From contig JACJNV010000132.1 in the NCBI GenBank assembly GCA_014695175.1, positions 1 through 63,929 of the forward strand: DNA of 63,929 bases. Direction: 5' to 3'. This document shows, piece by piece, positions 42,736 through 52,472 of the stretch. The notes under the pieces were generated by a model, which did not search any database, had not been told where the DNA came from, and worked only from the letters and a program-made list of their open reading frames with translations. This stretch comes from Microcoleus sp. FACHB-DQ6. GTDB taxonomy: Bacteria; Cyanobacteriota; Cyanobacteriia; Cyanobacteriales; Microcoleaceae. The stretch's first letter is position 1, and each line of letters starts with the position of its first letter. The position numbers and the translations under genes were made by a program.

Positions 42736-43347
42736 ATGGTGATACCTATGACAGCAAAAATTTTAGAAGAAATAGGTACGCTTGCAGAACAGCGATTGAG
42801 TCTCCCCGGTTATTATACTTGGGAGCAATTTGAGGCGATCGAATCTTTGATGGCCGACTCTCCGGGTTTGCGGATAACTTATCTTGATGGGTGGATCGAG
42901 TTTATGACAGTGGGCGAAGAACATGAAAGCTTTAAAAAAGCGCTCGCTATATTACTGGAAGCATACTTTTTTGAACTCGGAATTGAATTCTTTCCTGTAG
43001 GGAGTGCAACTCGCAGAGACCGGGCAAGAGATGTATCATTTGAACCAGACGAGTCTTATTATATAGGTTCAAGAAAAGAGCATCCCGATTTAGCCGTGGA
43101 AGTAACGATTACTAGCGGTAGCACAAGTAAACTAGCTAAATATCTGCGACTTCGCATTGCTGAAGTTTGGTTTTGGGAAAATAATCGGCTTGCTGTCTAT
43201 CGGCTGCGCGAGGATGATTACGAGCAAGTTTCAAGAAGTGAGTTTTTGCCGGAGTTGGATTTAGAATTGCTGGTGCGTTGCGTTTTAATGCCTTCAAGGA
43301 TTGAGGCAAGGACAGAGTTTCTTAATGGGCTTCGGCAAGTGGGTTGA
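42736..43347 (+). CDS. Uma2-family (DUF820) PD-(D/E)XK-like endonuclease
   Basis: The 203-residue protein has the Uma2/DUF820 core: 'RITYLDGWIEFMTV', 'DVSFEPDESYYIG' and 'HPDLAVEVTITSGS', in which the Asp and Glu-x-Val positions form the nuclease-like site. The family is very numerous in cyanobacterial genomes; its function is not settled. An ATG at 42748 (MTAKILEEIG) has AGGA about ten bases before it and could be the true start instead of 42736. Residues 146-170 include 'EVWFWENNRLAVYRL', a common family strand. Isolated single gene. Confidence 0.85.
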   Translation: MVIPMTAKILEEIGTLAEQRLSLPGYYTWEQFEAIESLMADSPGLRITYLDGWIEFMTVGEEHESFKKALAILLEAYFFELGIEFFPVGSATRRDRARDVSFEPDESYYIGSRKEHPDLAVEVTITSGSTSKLAKYLRLRIAEVWFWENNRLAVYRLREDDYEQVSRSEFLPELDLELLVRCVLMPSRIEARTEFLNGLRQVG

Positions 43348-43883
43348 ATGCTGAGGAGTTGGTAAAAAGTGCGATCGTCTACGAGGGCTTCGGTAACGAC
43401 TTGATTGGTTAAGCTAAAATGTGACCGACAATCATTGGCTCTCACAAATAACCTTTGCGCGATCGGCTCCAACGATTGGTTAGACTTATAAATGTAAAAT
43501 TACTAAATTATTCCTATCTCTCTTCCTTCATCTGCGTGAATCAGCGTCAATCCATTGTTATCTGCGGTTAATAAATTCTCTTTTTTTAACCGCAGATATA
43601 GGCAGATTAACACAGATTAACGCAGATGGATTATCTCAAGTCTGGTTGCACGAACCGTGATTTTTGGCTGTTGACTAGATTTGACGCCCGACGATGCTAC
43701 CCGATTTGAGCTGATAGGATTCTAGAGCTATACGTGCAGCTTTCACCTAATGCTGAGGGGATAATTTATTCTGAAGTTTTTCCTGGTTGGCTGTTAAGTA
43801 AGTTTGCTTTGTTAGCTCGGAATGTAGCGAGAGTGCTAGAGGTTGTGCTGTGAGGGGACATCAATATTGTGTGAAATATCTGT
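43348..43883. other. 536-base gap with AACGCAGAT-type repeats
   Basis: Around 43520-43632 the sequence has several copies of (T)AACGCAGAT / ATCTGCGTTAA, arranged partly as inverted pairs (TTAATAAATT...TTTAACCGCAGATA). The motif recurs in the hairpin at 29959-30020. No gene is seen. Confidence 0.5.
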
Positions 43884-44708
43884 CTAAATTTTATTGCTTT
43901 TTTCCCCACAAGCCATCAACCAAAAACTCATCATCGATCGATCGCCCGCAGCTACAAACTCATCCCGCGAAACCAGATAGCTTTCTATTTCCGACTCGGA
44001 AATCAACCCCTGTTTGACCATTTGCAAAATGGGCCCGGAGTCCAGCAAAGGTTGAAACGCTTCAATTCCAATTAAATCGCTGTGGCTGACAACCGCTTCT
44101 AAATCAACGCTAACAAACCCAGCTTCTTTGAGAATGCGGCACAGATTTCGCCCGACGCATAAATTGCCGCCCCGCGATGCCATTACCTGCTTGAATTTCT
44201 CCCTGACAATCTCGACTGACCAAGGTGGATTTGTCAGCCAAAACAGATCGGCATCGCTATCAATAATCACCAGTTTGCCGCCCGGTTTCAAGATGCGGAA
44301 TATTTCTCTAGCTGCTGCGACGGGCTCGGGAAGGTGAACGAACAGCAAACGGGCGATCGCAAAGTCAAACGTGTTATCCTCCAAACCAGTATCCGCCACC
44401 GATGCTTGAATGCGATTTACTCGATCGCCCCCTTTGTCCTGCAAATATGCTACTGCTTTTTCGTGCAGTACCGGGTCAATTTCTACCGCTGTTACCGCAC
44501 TGTTTGGCAGCAATTCTAACAGTTTTTCGGTGAAAAATCCCGGCCCGCTACCAGCTTCCAAAACATTCATCCCGTCGGCTAAACCGAACCACTTTAAAGT
44601 GCGCGCTTCCTTTTCCCAACTGAGGAGAACTTGAGCTTTTAACCGCTGAATTTCTCCGTCCAATTCCAGATTGAACGTACTGGCTTGATACGAACCTTCT
44701 GTTGCCAT
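43884..44708 (-). CDS. Class I SAM-dependent methyltransferase
   Basis: The 274-residue protein has a Rossmann methyltransferase core: motif I 'VLEAGSGPGFFTEKLLE' (about 49-65), acidic loop 'VTAVEIDP', motif with 'DNTFDFAIARLLFVHLPEP' and 'LKPGGKLVIIDSDADLFW'. C-terminal residues 170-270 form a helical lid. The substrate is unknown; the architecture is of the UbiE/Coq5-like small-molecule type. The gene is single, transcribed opposite to the response regulator. Confidence 0.85.
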   Translation of the reverse strand: MATEGSYQASTFNLELDGEIQRLKAQVLLSWEKEARTLKWFGLADGMNVLEAGSGPGFFTEKLLELLPNSAVTAVEIDPVLHEKAVAYLQDKGGDRVNRIQASVADTGLEDNTFDFAIARLLFVHLPEPVAAAREIFRILKPGGKLVIIDSDADLFWLTNPPWSVEIVREKFKQVMASRGGNLCVGRNLCRILKEAGFVSVDLEAVVSHSDLIGIEAFQPLLDSGPILQMVKQGLISESEIESYLVSRDEFVAAGDRSMMSFWLMACGEKSNKI

Positions 44709-44989
44709 AAAATCATCTTTATTCTTGCTTGGACATCTGAATTATAATAGAACTGCGCTTTAGCGCAATTCTCGTTGCGGACATCCACAACCCCAGTTGG
44801 CGGACAGATGCAGGACGGGAGCCAGGTAATTCCTGTATTGTAAGAAGATGACCGAGACGATTTTAGATTGGGGATTTGGGATTTTGAATGAGAATTTCAG
44901 CGGTTTAAAGCCCCTAGTTTCAACTAGGTCACAAATCGAAAATCGTAAATCCCCATCTAAAATGGGTTGACGGATTACCTAAACAGACG

Positions 44990-45685
44990 ATGTTGTTTGG
45001 CAACGAATCAACTATGCCCCAGACTTTACCTCGACCGGAGAAACGAACATTTTTAGTTGTGGATGACCATGCGATGGTGTTAGGTGGCACGCTTAACATT
45101 CTGAAGCAAGAATATCCAGAGGCAGACATTCTGACGGCTCCGACGGCTCAGGCAGCCCTTGAGCAAATAGCGCAGACGACCCCGGATTTGGTGATTGTGG
45201 ATCTGGTGATGCCAGAGACGACCGGCGAAATAGCTCAAGCGAATTCAGGGCTTCAACTCCTCAAAACGTTGATGGAGCAGTATCCGAGTCTGAATATTGT
45301 GGTGCAGAGTGCCCATGTTCGGACTTTAGTTTGGCTGAAACCGTCGATCGACAATCACATGGGCGGCTTCACAGTTGTCGATAAGAGCCAGCCCATGAAA
45401 GACTTGCTGGCAATGGTTGATTGGGCGCTGCACGAGCGGATTTATACACCCAGAGAGATCCGCAACGGGCTGCAACTCAAACCCGCCTGGATGCAGGTGT
45501 TGCAATTTGCTTTTCAAGAGAGCTTGCAGGATACTGCGATCGCCAAACGAATGAATGTTTCTGAACGCACCGTGCAGTGTTACTGGACGAAGATTCGAGA
45601 TGTGCTAGATGTGCATACCGAAGATGACAAAAATCTGCGGATTCAAACGGAAGTGCGAGCTAGGGAACAAGGATTGATTGATTAG
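44990..45685 (+). CDS. Response regulator, NarL-like receiver with helix-turn-helix
   Basis: The 231-residue regulator has a receiver domain ('LVVDDHAMVLGG' acidic pair, phosphoacceptor Asp in 'LVIVDLVMPE', conserved Lys in 'VVDKSQ') and a C-terminal LuxR-type HTH ('IAKRMNVSERTVQCYWTKIRDVL'). The start could also be ATG 45014 (MPQTLPRPEKR), neither having a strong ribosome site. Its stop overlaps the GTG of the CHASE2 kinase by one base, so the pair is translationally coupled, and this gene almost certainly receives phosphate from that kinase. Targets may include the adjacent DUF928 and CHAT genes. Confidence 0.88.
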   Translation: MLFGNESTMPQTLPRPEKRTFLVVDDHAMVLGGTLNILKQEYPEADILTAPTAQAALEQIAQTTPDLVIVDLVMPETTGEIAQANSGLQLLKTLMEQYPSLNIVVQSAHVRTLVWLKPSIDNHMGGFTVVDKSQPMKDLLAMVDWALHERIYTPREIRNGLQLKPAWMQVLQFAFQESLQDTAIAKRMNVSERTVQCYWTKIRDVLDVHTEDDKNLRIQTEVRAREQGLID

Positions 45686-47640
45686 TGAAGCGCGATCGAT
45701 GGCAAGCAGTGAAAGCGGAGGTCACGACTTGGCAGCGAGGATCGCTTCCAGGGTTGATGGTGATTGTCGCTGTGATGATGGCTAGATTGAGCGGTGCGCT
45801 TCAGTTTTGGGAGTTGGTTGCGTTCGATCAATTTCTGCGTTTGCGTCCTCCTGAGCCAATGGATGAACGGATTGTAATTGTCGGCATCACTGAGGAAGAT
45901 ATTCAACGCGCTAGAACTTATCCGATTCCCGATCGCGATATTGCCGATTTACTCAAACGGTTGCAAACGTATCGACCGATCGCGATCGGGCTGGATATTG
46001 TCCGCGATATTCCGGTGGAACCAGGTCATGCTGAACTAACATCGGTGTTTCGCAGCAGCAAGAATGCGATCGGAGTGGAGATTGCTTTGCCCGATCGCAG
46101 TGGCTTTATCGTCAAACCTCCGCCCGCGCTACCACCCGAACAGGTTGGCTTTGCAGATTTCGTACTCGATGCGGATGGCTACCAGCGCCGCAGTTTATTG
46201 GGCACTAACAACGATCGACAGGAATACCGTTTTTCCTTTGCGATCCGGCTGGCAGAACTCTATTTAGCAACCCGAGGAATTAAGCTAGGTAATGGAATTC
46301 GCGATCGGGAGGCGATGCGCTTTGGCAGCATTGAATTTACCAGAGTGCAGCCAAACTCTGGCGGATATGTGGGGGCGGATGCAGGCGGCAACCAAATTTT
46401 ACTGAATGTTCGCAGCGGGACAATGCCATTTCGCGTGCTTTCCCTGGAGCAAATTAAGGCGGGACAAGTAGATCCGAACTGGATTCGAGGCAAAATTGTG
46501 CTGATTGGGATGATGTCTTTTAGCGCGAAGGATCTGGCAAGTTCGGGCGCGATCGCAGGTATCAATCCCGGACGGATTTACGGAGTCGAAATGCAAGCCC
46601 ACGAAACCAGCCAGATGATTAGCGCGGTGATCGATCGGCGGCCGTTGCTTCAGGTTTGGGGGGAGGGCTGGGAAACGCTCTGGATTGCGGTCTGGGGACT
46701 CTTGGGGATGAGTTTGGGACAATTTCTGCGATCGCCCTGGAAAATTTTGCTCGGGCTCTTAGTCGCCAGCATTAGCCCGATCGCGCTCTGTTACTGGCTG
46801 ATTCTTTTGGGATGGTGGGTGCCGATCGTGCCTGTGTTGCTCGTACTCGTGTTGAATGGGGCTGGGTTGACGGCAGCATTATTTTATCGCCACGAACAGG
46901 AACTCCGACTACGGTTGGAGGAACGTCAGTTTGCGATCGAGCAGACTTTTAATGCAATTCATAGCGGCCCGTTACAAACATTGGTTGGGATTTTGAGAAC
47001 TGCTCAAGAACAAGCCACACCGCCGTTATTTCTACCGGAGTTGCAACGCTTGAATCAAGAATTGCGGGCAGTTTACGGCTCTGTGCAACGAGACGCGATC
47101 GCAGATGAACCGCATCTCCGCATGGGAAGTGCGATCGAATTGGCCCTGCAGGCTCCATTGCATGAATTGCTCTACAAAGTCTATTCCAACACGCTAGAAC
47201 AAGAACTGCCTTACCTCAAAACGATCAAATTCAAAATTGTGCAGTTCGATCCCTTGAACACCTCGCATTTGCGGTTGGAACACAAGCGAGCACTCTGCCG
47301 CTTTCTGGAAGAAGCGCTCTGCAATGTGGGGAAACACGCGATCGAAGCCACTCGCTTGACCGTAATTTGCACTCAAGAAGGCGATCGGCAAGTGATTCGG
47401 GTGGCGGATAATGGTAGGGGGAAACCGTCTCAGTCAGAAACGCTTAGCTTGGCTGAAATGGATCGAGACAGGGAAATAACCGAAGAGCCAAACCCTAAAC
47501 TTCAACCTTCAGGATTAGGAACCCAGCTTGCAAAGAACTTAGCCAAACAGTTAGGCGGAGCATTTCGGCGCTACCCGAATCAACCGAAGGGGATGGTGTG
47601 CGAGTTAACCTGGTCAGCAAAACGGCGGTGGTTCTGGTAA
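45685..47640 (+). CDS. CHASE2-domain sensor histidine kinase
   Basis: The 651-residue protein starts at GTG 45685. A first membrane segment (about 20-38) is followed by an extracytoplasmic CHASE2 domain (about 45-325, 'VIVGITEEDIQRARTYPIPDR', 'RIYGVEMQAHETSQMISAVIDRRPL'), three closely spaced membrane helices (about 330-405), and a histidine-kinase core with the phosphoacceptor region 'FNAIHSGPLQTLVGIL' (about 430). The ATPase boxes are visible as 'EEALCNVGKHA', 'VADNGRGK' and 'GLGTQLAKNLAKQLGG'. It is of the HisKA_3/NarX type, matching its NarL-like partner. The signal sensed by CHASE2 is unknown. Confidence 0.92.
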   Translation: MKRDRWQAVKAEVTTWQRGSLPGLMVIVAVMMARLSGALQFWELVAFDQFLRLRPPEPMDERIVIVGITEEDIQRARTYPIPDRDIADLLKRLQTYRPIAIGLDIVRDIPVEPGHAELTSVFRSSKNAIGVEIALPDRSGFIVKPPPALPPEQVGFADFVLDADGYQRRSLLGTNNDRQEYRFSFAIRLAELYLATRGIKLGNGIRDREAMRFGSIEFTRVQPNSGGYVGADAGGNQILLNVRSGTMPFRVLSLEQIKAGQVDPNWIRGKIVLIGMMSFSAKDLASSGAIAGINPGRIYGVEMQAHETSQMISAVIDRRPLLQVWGEGWETLWIAVWGLLGMSLGQFLRSPWKILLGLLVASISPIALCYWLILLGWWVPIVPVLLVLVLNGAGLTAALFYRHEQELRLRLEERQFAIEQTFNAIHSGPLQTLVGILRTAQEQATPPLFLPELQRLNQELRAVYGSVQRDAIADEPHLRMGSAIELALQAPLHELLYKVYSNTLEQELPYLKTIKFKIVQFDPLNTSHLRLEHKRALCRFLEEALCNVGKHAIEATRLTVICTQEGDRQVIRVADNGRGKPSQSETLSLAEMDRDREITEEPNPKLQPSGLGTQLAKNLAKQLGGAFRRYPNQPKGMVCELTWSAKRRWFW

Positions 47641-47997
47641 TTGGTTGGGTTCACGCTTGTTATATCAACCGTCTTGACGGTTAGGGTTCGATCGCTCCTA
47701 GCCAAGGGCGGGCACGGGGGCACCGCCCCTACTAAGGGAGGGACAAGAACTTGGTCAAAGTCCCCCTCGGGCGGGGGATTTAGGGCGATCGAGACTCGGC
47801 TACCAGCGAGAGATACATAGGGTTTCAGGCTTAAGTTGTCACCAATAGTCCAGGACTATTCCCAATGCCCCATGCCCGATTCCCCATGCCCGATTCCCAA
47901 TATCTTTGCACCTTCCCGCAAACGACGCTTGCGGGCAGTCCTCTATTGTGTTTGTGTATTGTTGATTACTGTAGAAATAGTTACAGAGGGGATTGCG
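47641..47997. repeat. Gap with dispersed repeats before the DUF928 gene
   Basis: The 357 bases include the 27-base GC-rich repeat (47706-47732, identical to the one inside dnaX), a degraded GGGGGATTTAGGG element (about 47735-47795), and a CCCATGCCCGATT-type tandem (47861-47900). It holds no gene; the longer frame starting 47836 is an artefact of these repeats. Confidence 0.6.
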
Positions 47998-48747
47998 ATG
48001 ATGACTCACGAGTTGAAGCGTCGAACCGTTTACTCTGCGGGCATTGCGAGTTTAATGCTGAGTGTTTTGTTCTGGATCGCTCCTGTAGCGCTGGCAAAAT
48101 ACACTCCTCCTCAAAACCCTTCTAAACCGAAAGACACGGGGACGAATACCACTCGCGGCGGCGGCAGTTGCGAAGCTAATTCATCGGCGAGATTGACTGC
48201 CTTAGTGCCGTTTAGCCATGTGGGAGAGACGGTTTCTGGGCATCCGACCTTTACCTGGTTTGTACCCGATAGCCCTCCTCGTCCGCTGCAATTCCGGCTG
48301 TTTACTCGCACTGGACAACTGCTCTACAGAACCGAGATGCAGAGTCAGCCAGGAATCATGTCGGTTGCTTTGCCCTCAAATCTGCCCCAACTGTTGATCG
48401 GGCAATCCTATCAGTGGCAAGTGGTGTTGGTCTGCGATCCGGATGATCCTCCGGGCAATGTGGTGGCGGCTGCAGAAATCCAAGTCGTTGGGCCTGCGGC
48501 GTCGTTGCAGACTCAACTTGCAGCGGCGCAAACTCCCCAACAGCGGATCGACCTGTATGCGGAGTCTGGGCTGTGGTATGACGCGATCGCCGAAGCGCGC
48601 AAAGCCTCTGAGACTTCTCAAAACCAAGCGGCTGTGCTGGAATTGCTAGATTCTCTTGCTAGTTCGGAAGCCGAACCTTTGAAAGATTGGAGCGATCGAT
48701 TGCGGCAAATTAGGGCGATCGAACAACAGCGCCAAGGACAGCGCTAA
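47998..48747 (+). CDS. DUF928-domain exported protein
   Basis: The start ATG at 47998 is preceded by a GAGGGG ribosome site and begins a signal peptide ('AGIASLMLSVLFWIAPVALA', cleaved near residue 33), so I reject the longer frame from 47836. The 250-residue product contains the DUF928 core: 'LTALVPFSHVGETVSGHPTFTWFVPDSPPRPLQFRLF', 'YQWQVVLVCDPDDP' and the helical end 'LYAESGLWYDAIAEARKA'. The DUF928 family is known mainly from cyanobacteria and often lies beside CHASE2 and CHAT genes; its function is unknown. It lies between the CHASE2 kinase and the CHAT gene on the same strand, 26 bases before the latter. Confidence 0.88.
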   Translation: MMTHELKRRTVYSAGIASLMLSVLFWIAPVALAKYTPPQNPSKPKDTGTNTTRGGGSCEANSSARLTALVPFSHVGETVSGHPTFTWFVPDSPPRPLQFRLFTRTGQLLYRTEMQSQPGIMSVALPSNLPQLLIGQSYQWQVVLVCDPDDPPGNVVAAAEIQVVGPAASLQTQLAAAQTPQQRIDLYAESGLWYDAIAEARKASETSQNQAAVLELLDSLASSEAEPLKDWSDRLRQIRAIEQQRQGQR

Positions 48748-48773
48748 CCCTCGCAATCCAAAGACTAAATCCT

Positions 48774-51700
48774 ATGAAACATTTCTTGTTAAAACTGCTT
48801 AAATCCAGTAATTCTAAAGTGCGATCGGGCTTTCTCTTTCCCCTCGCCTTTTGCCTGTTGTCTGTTGCCTTTTACATTCCTCGGCACTCTCAACTCCCGG
48901 TTGTTGCTCAAACTACGGATGCTCGTCAAGCAGAGGGCGATCGGCTAATGCAGCAGGGGCTTCAACAGTATGGCATTGGCCAATTCCCAGCAGCGCTGAA
49001 TTCCTGGCAACAGGCACTGCAAATTTATCGTGTTCTCAAAAACCGCCGTGGGGAAGCTGTAGCACTAGACATTTTGGGAACAATTTACAACTCTCTGGAC
49101 AACTATGGCAAAGCCATTGAGTATACAGAGCAACTGTTAGCTATCGCTCGCGAAATTAAAAACCGACAAATTGAAGGTGAGGCACTGGCGAAGTTAGGAG
49201 CCGCTTACCGCTCTCTGGGCAACTCGGCCAAAGCCATTGAGTATTCACAGCAGAGTTTAGCCATCGCTCGCGAACTTAAAAACCGCCAAATTGAAGGTGA
49301 GGCACTGAGCATTTTGGGAGGTGCTTACCTCTTTCTGGGCAACTCGGCTAAAGCCATTGAGTATTCACAGCTCAGTTTAGCTATCGCCCGCGAAATTCAA
49401 GACCGCGAAATTGAAAGTGTGGCACTGGCGAATTTGGGATTCGCTTACAGATCTCTGGGCGACTTTGCCAAAGTTATTGAGTATACACAGCAATATTTAG
49501 CCATCGCTCGCGAACTTAAAAACCGCCGAAGGGAGGGTTTGGCACTACGCGCTTTGGGAAACGCTTACCTCTCTCTGGGCGACTCGGCCAAAGCCATTGA
49601 GTATTCACAACAGAGCTTAGCGATCGCCCGCGAACTTAAAAACCGCCAAATTGAAGGTGAGGCACTGGGCACTTTGGGAGATGCTTACCGCTCTCTGGGC
49701 GACTGGGCCAAAGCCATTGAGTATTCACAGCAACAGTTAGCCATCGCCCGCGAACTTAAAGACCGCCAAGGGGAAGGTGTAGCATTGGGGCGTTTGGGAG
49801 TCGCTTACCTAAATTTAGGCAACTATGCTAAAGCCCTTGAGTATTTACAGCAGAGTTTAGCCATCGCCCGCGACCTTAAAGACCGCGACCGGGAAGGTAG
49901 GGCACTGGGCAATTTGGGAAGAGTTTACCTCTCTCTGGGCAACTCGGCCAAAGCCATTGAGTATATACAGCAGAGTTTAGCCATCGCCCGCGACCTTAAA
50001 GACCGCCAATGGGAAGGTACGGCACTGGACAATTTGGGAAGAGTTTACCTCAAGCTGGGCGACTATGCCAAAGCCATTGAGTATTCACAGCAGAGTTTAG
50101 CCATCGCCCGCGAACTTAAAGACCGCCAAGGGGAAGGTGTAGCACTGGGCGCTTTGGGAGCCACTTACCGCTCTCTGGGCGACTCGGCCAAAGCCATTGA
50201 GTATATACAGCAGAGTTTAGCGATCGCCCGCGAACTTAAAAACCGCCAACGTGAAGGGAATGCACTGGGCAGTTTGGGTACCGCTTACATCGAGCTGGGC
50301 AACGATGCCAAAGCGATTGAGTATTTACAGCTCAGTTTAGCCATCGCCCGCGAACTTAAAGACCGCGACGGGGAAGGTGGAGCACTGGGCAATTTGGGAG
50401 CCACTTACCGGTTTCTGGGCGACTATGCCAAAGCGATTGAGTATACACAGCTCAGTTTAGCCATCGCCCGCGAACTTAAAGACCGCGACGGGGAAGGTAA
50501 GACACTGGGCAATTTGGGAGTCCTAAGCGCCTCTCTGGGCGACTATGCCAAAGCCATTGAGTATTCACAGCAACAGTTAGCCATCGCCCGCGAAATTCAA
50601 GACCGCCAGGGGGAGGGTTTGGCGCTCAACAACCTCGGAGCGGCGTTCTTAAAGGCTGGCAACCTAACAGAAGCTGAAAAAATGCTCATCAATGGGATTC
50701 AAGTTTGGGAATCGATACGGCAAATGCTCGGCTCCAACGACGCGAATAAAGTCTCCATCTTTGAAGGACAAGCTAACAGCTATCGGACTTTACAACAAGT
50801 CCGGGTGGCTCAGAATAATCCGATCGCCGCTTTAGAAATTGCCGAACGGGGACGTGCTCGTGCCTTTGTCGATCTCCTAACACAGCGACTATCGTCAAGT
50901 GATGCCAATCCGGTCATCGCCTCTGCTCCCAACGGCGAGCAAATCCGACAAATCGCCAAAGCACAGAACGCCACTTTGGTGCAGTATTCGATCGTCTACG
51001 ACGAGTTTCAGATTCAGGGAAAAAGCGAACCGCGAGAATCCGCGCTCTACATCTGGGTAATTCAACCGACAGGCGAAATTACCTTCCGCCAAGTTGACCT
51101 CAAACCCCTCTGGCAGCAGCACAAAGCCTCTCTAGCCAGCTTGATCGTTGGCAATCAAGAATTCCTCGCCGTCCGCAGTCGGAGCAGTCTTGGCTCCACC
51201 CAACCCCAACCCGACTTGCCGACACTGCATCAACTGCTGATCGATCCCATTGCCAGCCTCCTACCCAAAGACCCCAATGCCCATGTCATCTTCATTCCCC
51301 AAGATTCCCTGTTCCAAGTGCCCTTCCCGGCCCTCCTTGATGCCAGCGGCACTTACTTAATCGAAAAACACACCATTCTCACCGCCCCCTCGATTCAAGT
51401 TCTGGCATTGACTCGACAACAGAAGTTAGCACAGAAGCCAGTCAACAGCAGCAGGGCTCTAGTCTTGGGCAATCCCACGATGCCGATCGTGTCTCTGTCT
51501 CCGGGAGAACCCAAACAGCAATTGTCTCCTCTACCTGGGGCTGAAGCCGAAGCCAGAGCGATCGCGCCTCTGCTCAACACCCAAGCCATCACAGGCGCAC
51601 AAGGGACAAAAGCCCAGATCGTCCAAAAAATGCCGCAAGCATCAATTATTCACCTGGCAACGCATGGATTGCTGGATGATGTGCGCGGATTGGGAAGTGC

Positions 51701-52064
51701 GATCGCCCTGGCTCCTTCTGGTAGCGATGACGGCTTATTGACCGCAGAAGAGATTTTCGATATGAAACTGCAAGCAAATTTAGTCGTTTTGAGTGCTTGC
51801 AACACTGGAGAAGGAAGAATTACCGGGGATGGGGTGATTGGCTTGTCGCGATCGTTGATTTCGGCTGGAGTGCCGAGTGTAATTGTTTCTTTATGGGCAG
51901 TGCCCGATGCGCCGACATCCGAATTGATGCAGTCGTTTTACCAAAACTTGCAAAATAATCCCGACAAAGCACAGGCATTGCGGCAGGCAATGTTAACCAC
52001 GATGAAAACTCATCTAGGGCCGCGAAATTGGGCAGCGTTCACGTTAATTGGGGAGGCCGAGTAA
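48774..52064 (+). CDS. Exported TPR-CHAT (caspase-like) protein 1
   Basis: A signal peptide (about 1-45; 'GFLFPLAFCLLSVAFYI', cleaved near 'VVAQ') is followed by about 13 nearly identical 40-residue TPR units ('YAKAIEYSQQSLAIAREL'), a transition segment ('AEKMLINGIQVWE'), and a C-terminal CHAT domain with catalytic His964 ('LATHG') and Cys1009 ('LSACNTGEGR'). CHAT enzymes are caspase-superfamily proteases; both catalytic residues are intact. DNA of the repeats has a 120-base period (49064-50640). It lies 26 bases after the DUF928 gene and may be co-transcribed. The paralogue is at 55677-59096. Export separates it from the cytosolic CHAT proteins of CRISPR-linked systems. Confidence 0.92.
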   Translation: MKHFLLKLLKSSNSKVRSGFLFPLAFCLLSVAFYIPRHSQLPVVAQTTDARQAEGDRLMQQGLQQYGIGQFPAALNSWQQALQIYRVLKNRRGEAVALDILGTIYNSLDNYGKAIEYTEQLLAIAREIKNRQIEGEALAKLGAAYRSLGNSAKAIEYSQQSLAIARELKNRQIEGEALSILGGAYLFLGNSAKAIEYSQLSLAIAREIQDREIESVALANLGFAYRSLGDFAKVIEYTQQYLAIARELKNRRREGLALRALGNAYLSLGDSAKAIEYSQQSLAIARELKNRQIEGEALGTLGDAYRSLGDWAKAIEYSQQQLAIARELKDRQGEGVALGRLGVAYLNLGNYAKALEYLQQSLAIARDLKDRDREGRALGNLGRVYLSLGNSAKAIEYIQQSLAIARDLKDRQWEGTALDNLGRVYLKLGDYAKAIEYSQQSLAIARELKDRQGEGVALGALGATYRSLGDSAKAIEYIQQSLAIARELKNRQREGNALGSLGTAYIELGNDAKAIEYLQLSLAIARELKDRDGEGGALGNLGATYRFLGDYAKAIEYTQLSLAIARELKDRDGEGKTLGNLGVLSASLGDYAKAIEYSQQQLAIAREIQDRQGEGLALNNLGAAFLKAGNLTEAEKMLINGIQVWESIRQMLGSNDANKVSIFEGQANSYRTLQQVRVAQNNPIAALEIAERGRARAFVDLLTQRLSSSDANPVIASAPNGEQIRQIAKAQNATLVQYSIVYDEFQIQGKSEPRESALYIWVIQPTGEITFRQVDLKPLWQQHKASLASLIVGNQEFLAVRSRSSLGSTQPQPDLPTLHQLLIDPIASLLPKDPNAHVIFIPQDSLFQVPFPALLDASGTYLIEKHTILTAPSIQVLALTRQQKLAQKPVNSSRALVLGNPTMPIVSLSPGEPKQQLSPLPGAEAEARAIAPLLNTQAITGAQGTKAQIVQKMPQASIIHLATHGLLDDVRGLGSAIALAPSGSDDGLLTAEEIFDMKLQANLVVLSACNTGEGRITGDGVIGLSRSLISAGVPSVIVSLWAVPDAPTSELMQSFYQNLQNNPDKAQALRQAMLTTMKTHLGPRNWAAFTLIGEAE

Positions 52065-52120
52065 GTTTTTATTAATAGCGAATTGGCTCAATGTTTTTCT
52101 CCTAAATTTTATCCTAAATT

Positions 52121-52253
52121 ATATCAATTCCGGTTGTACCGGAATGATAGAGCAGACGGCAGAGCCGTTTCCCTACCCAAAATAACATTGTAGGGAAACG
52201 GCTCTGCCGTCTCCTTTTCGGATACTAATAATTCCGATGCAATCGGAAACGAT
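52121..52253. repeat. MITE-like palindromic element, copy C
   Basis: The left end ATATCAATTCCGGTTGTACC and right end ATTCCGATGCAATCGGAAAC mirror copies A and B. The interior has a long inverted pair: GACGGCAGAGCCGTTTCCCTAC (52156-52177) and its reverse complement at 52190-52211, around an AAAATAACATT loop. It has no frame. Confidence 0.75.
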
Positions 52254-52322
52254 CTTTATTCTTTAGTCGGCGCCGGCCGACTTTGTATGTGTAGACGCGG
52301 TTTCAACCGCCGAGTTATCTGT

Positions 52323-52472
52323 GCGTCTCAATCTCAAAACTGATGGCAGTGAACCATCTACTCTACATATTCACATACTTTGCACTTTCCCGCAATCTAT
52401 TTTGCACCCGGTACTTCATCAAGTCTGTGGGTAGAACGAATGATTTTCCCATCTCGGTTGCTTAAGATTTAA
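52323..52472. repeat. 150-base direct repeat, copy 1
   Basis: GCGTCTCAATCTCAAAACTG to CTTAAGATTTAA is repeated at 53451-53600 with only about seven differences. It is non-coding in both places. Both copies precede the start of an open frame on the plus strand, the small frame at 52497 and the subtilase gene at 53637, so they look like a duplicated 5' region. Confidence 0.85.

Noticed and set aside
49064-50640. Regularly spaced 120-base repeats that could look like a CRISPR or satellite array
   Set aside because: They are translated TPR units of a CHAT protein; spacers are absent and the frame is continuous. The same applies to 55950-57640 and 7806-9060.
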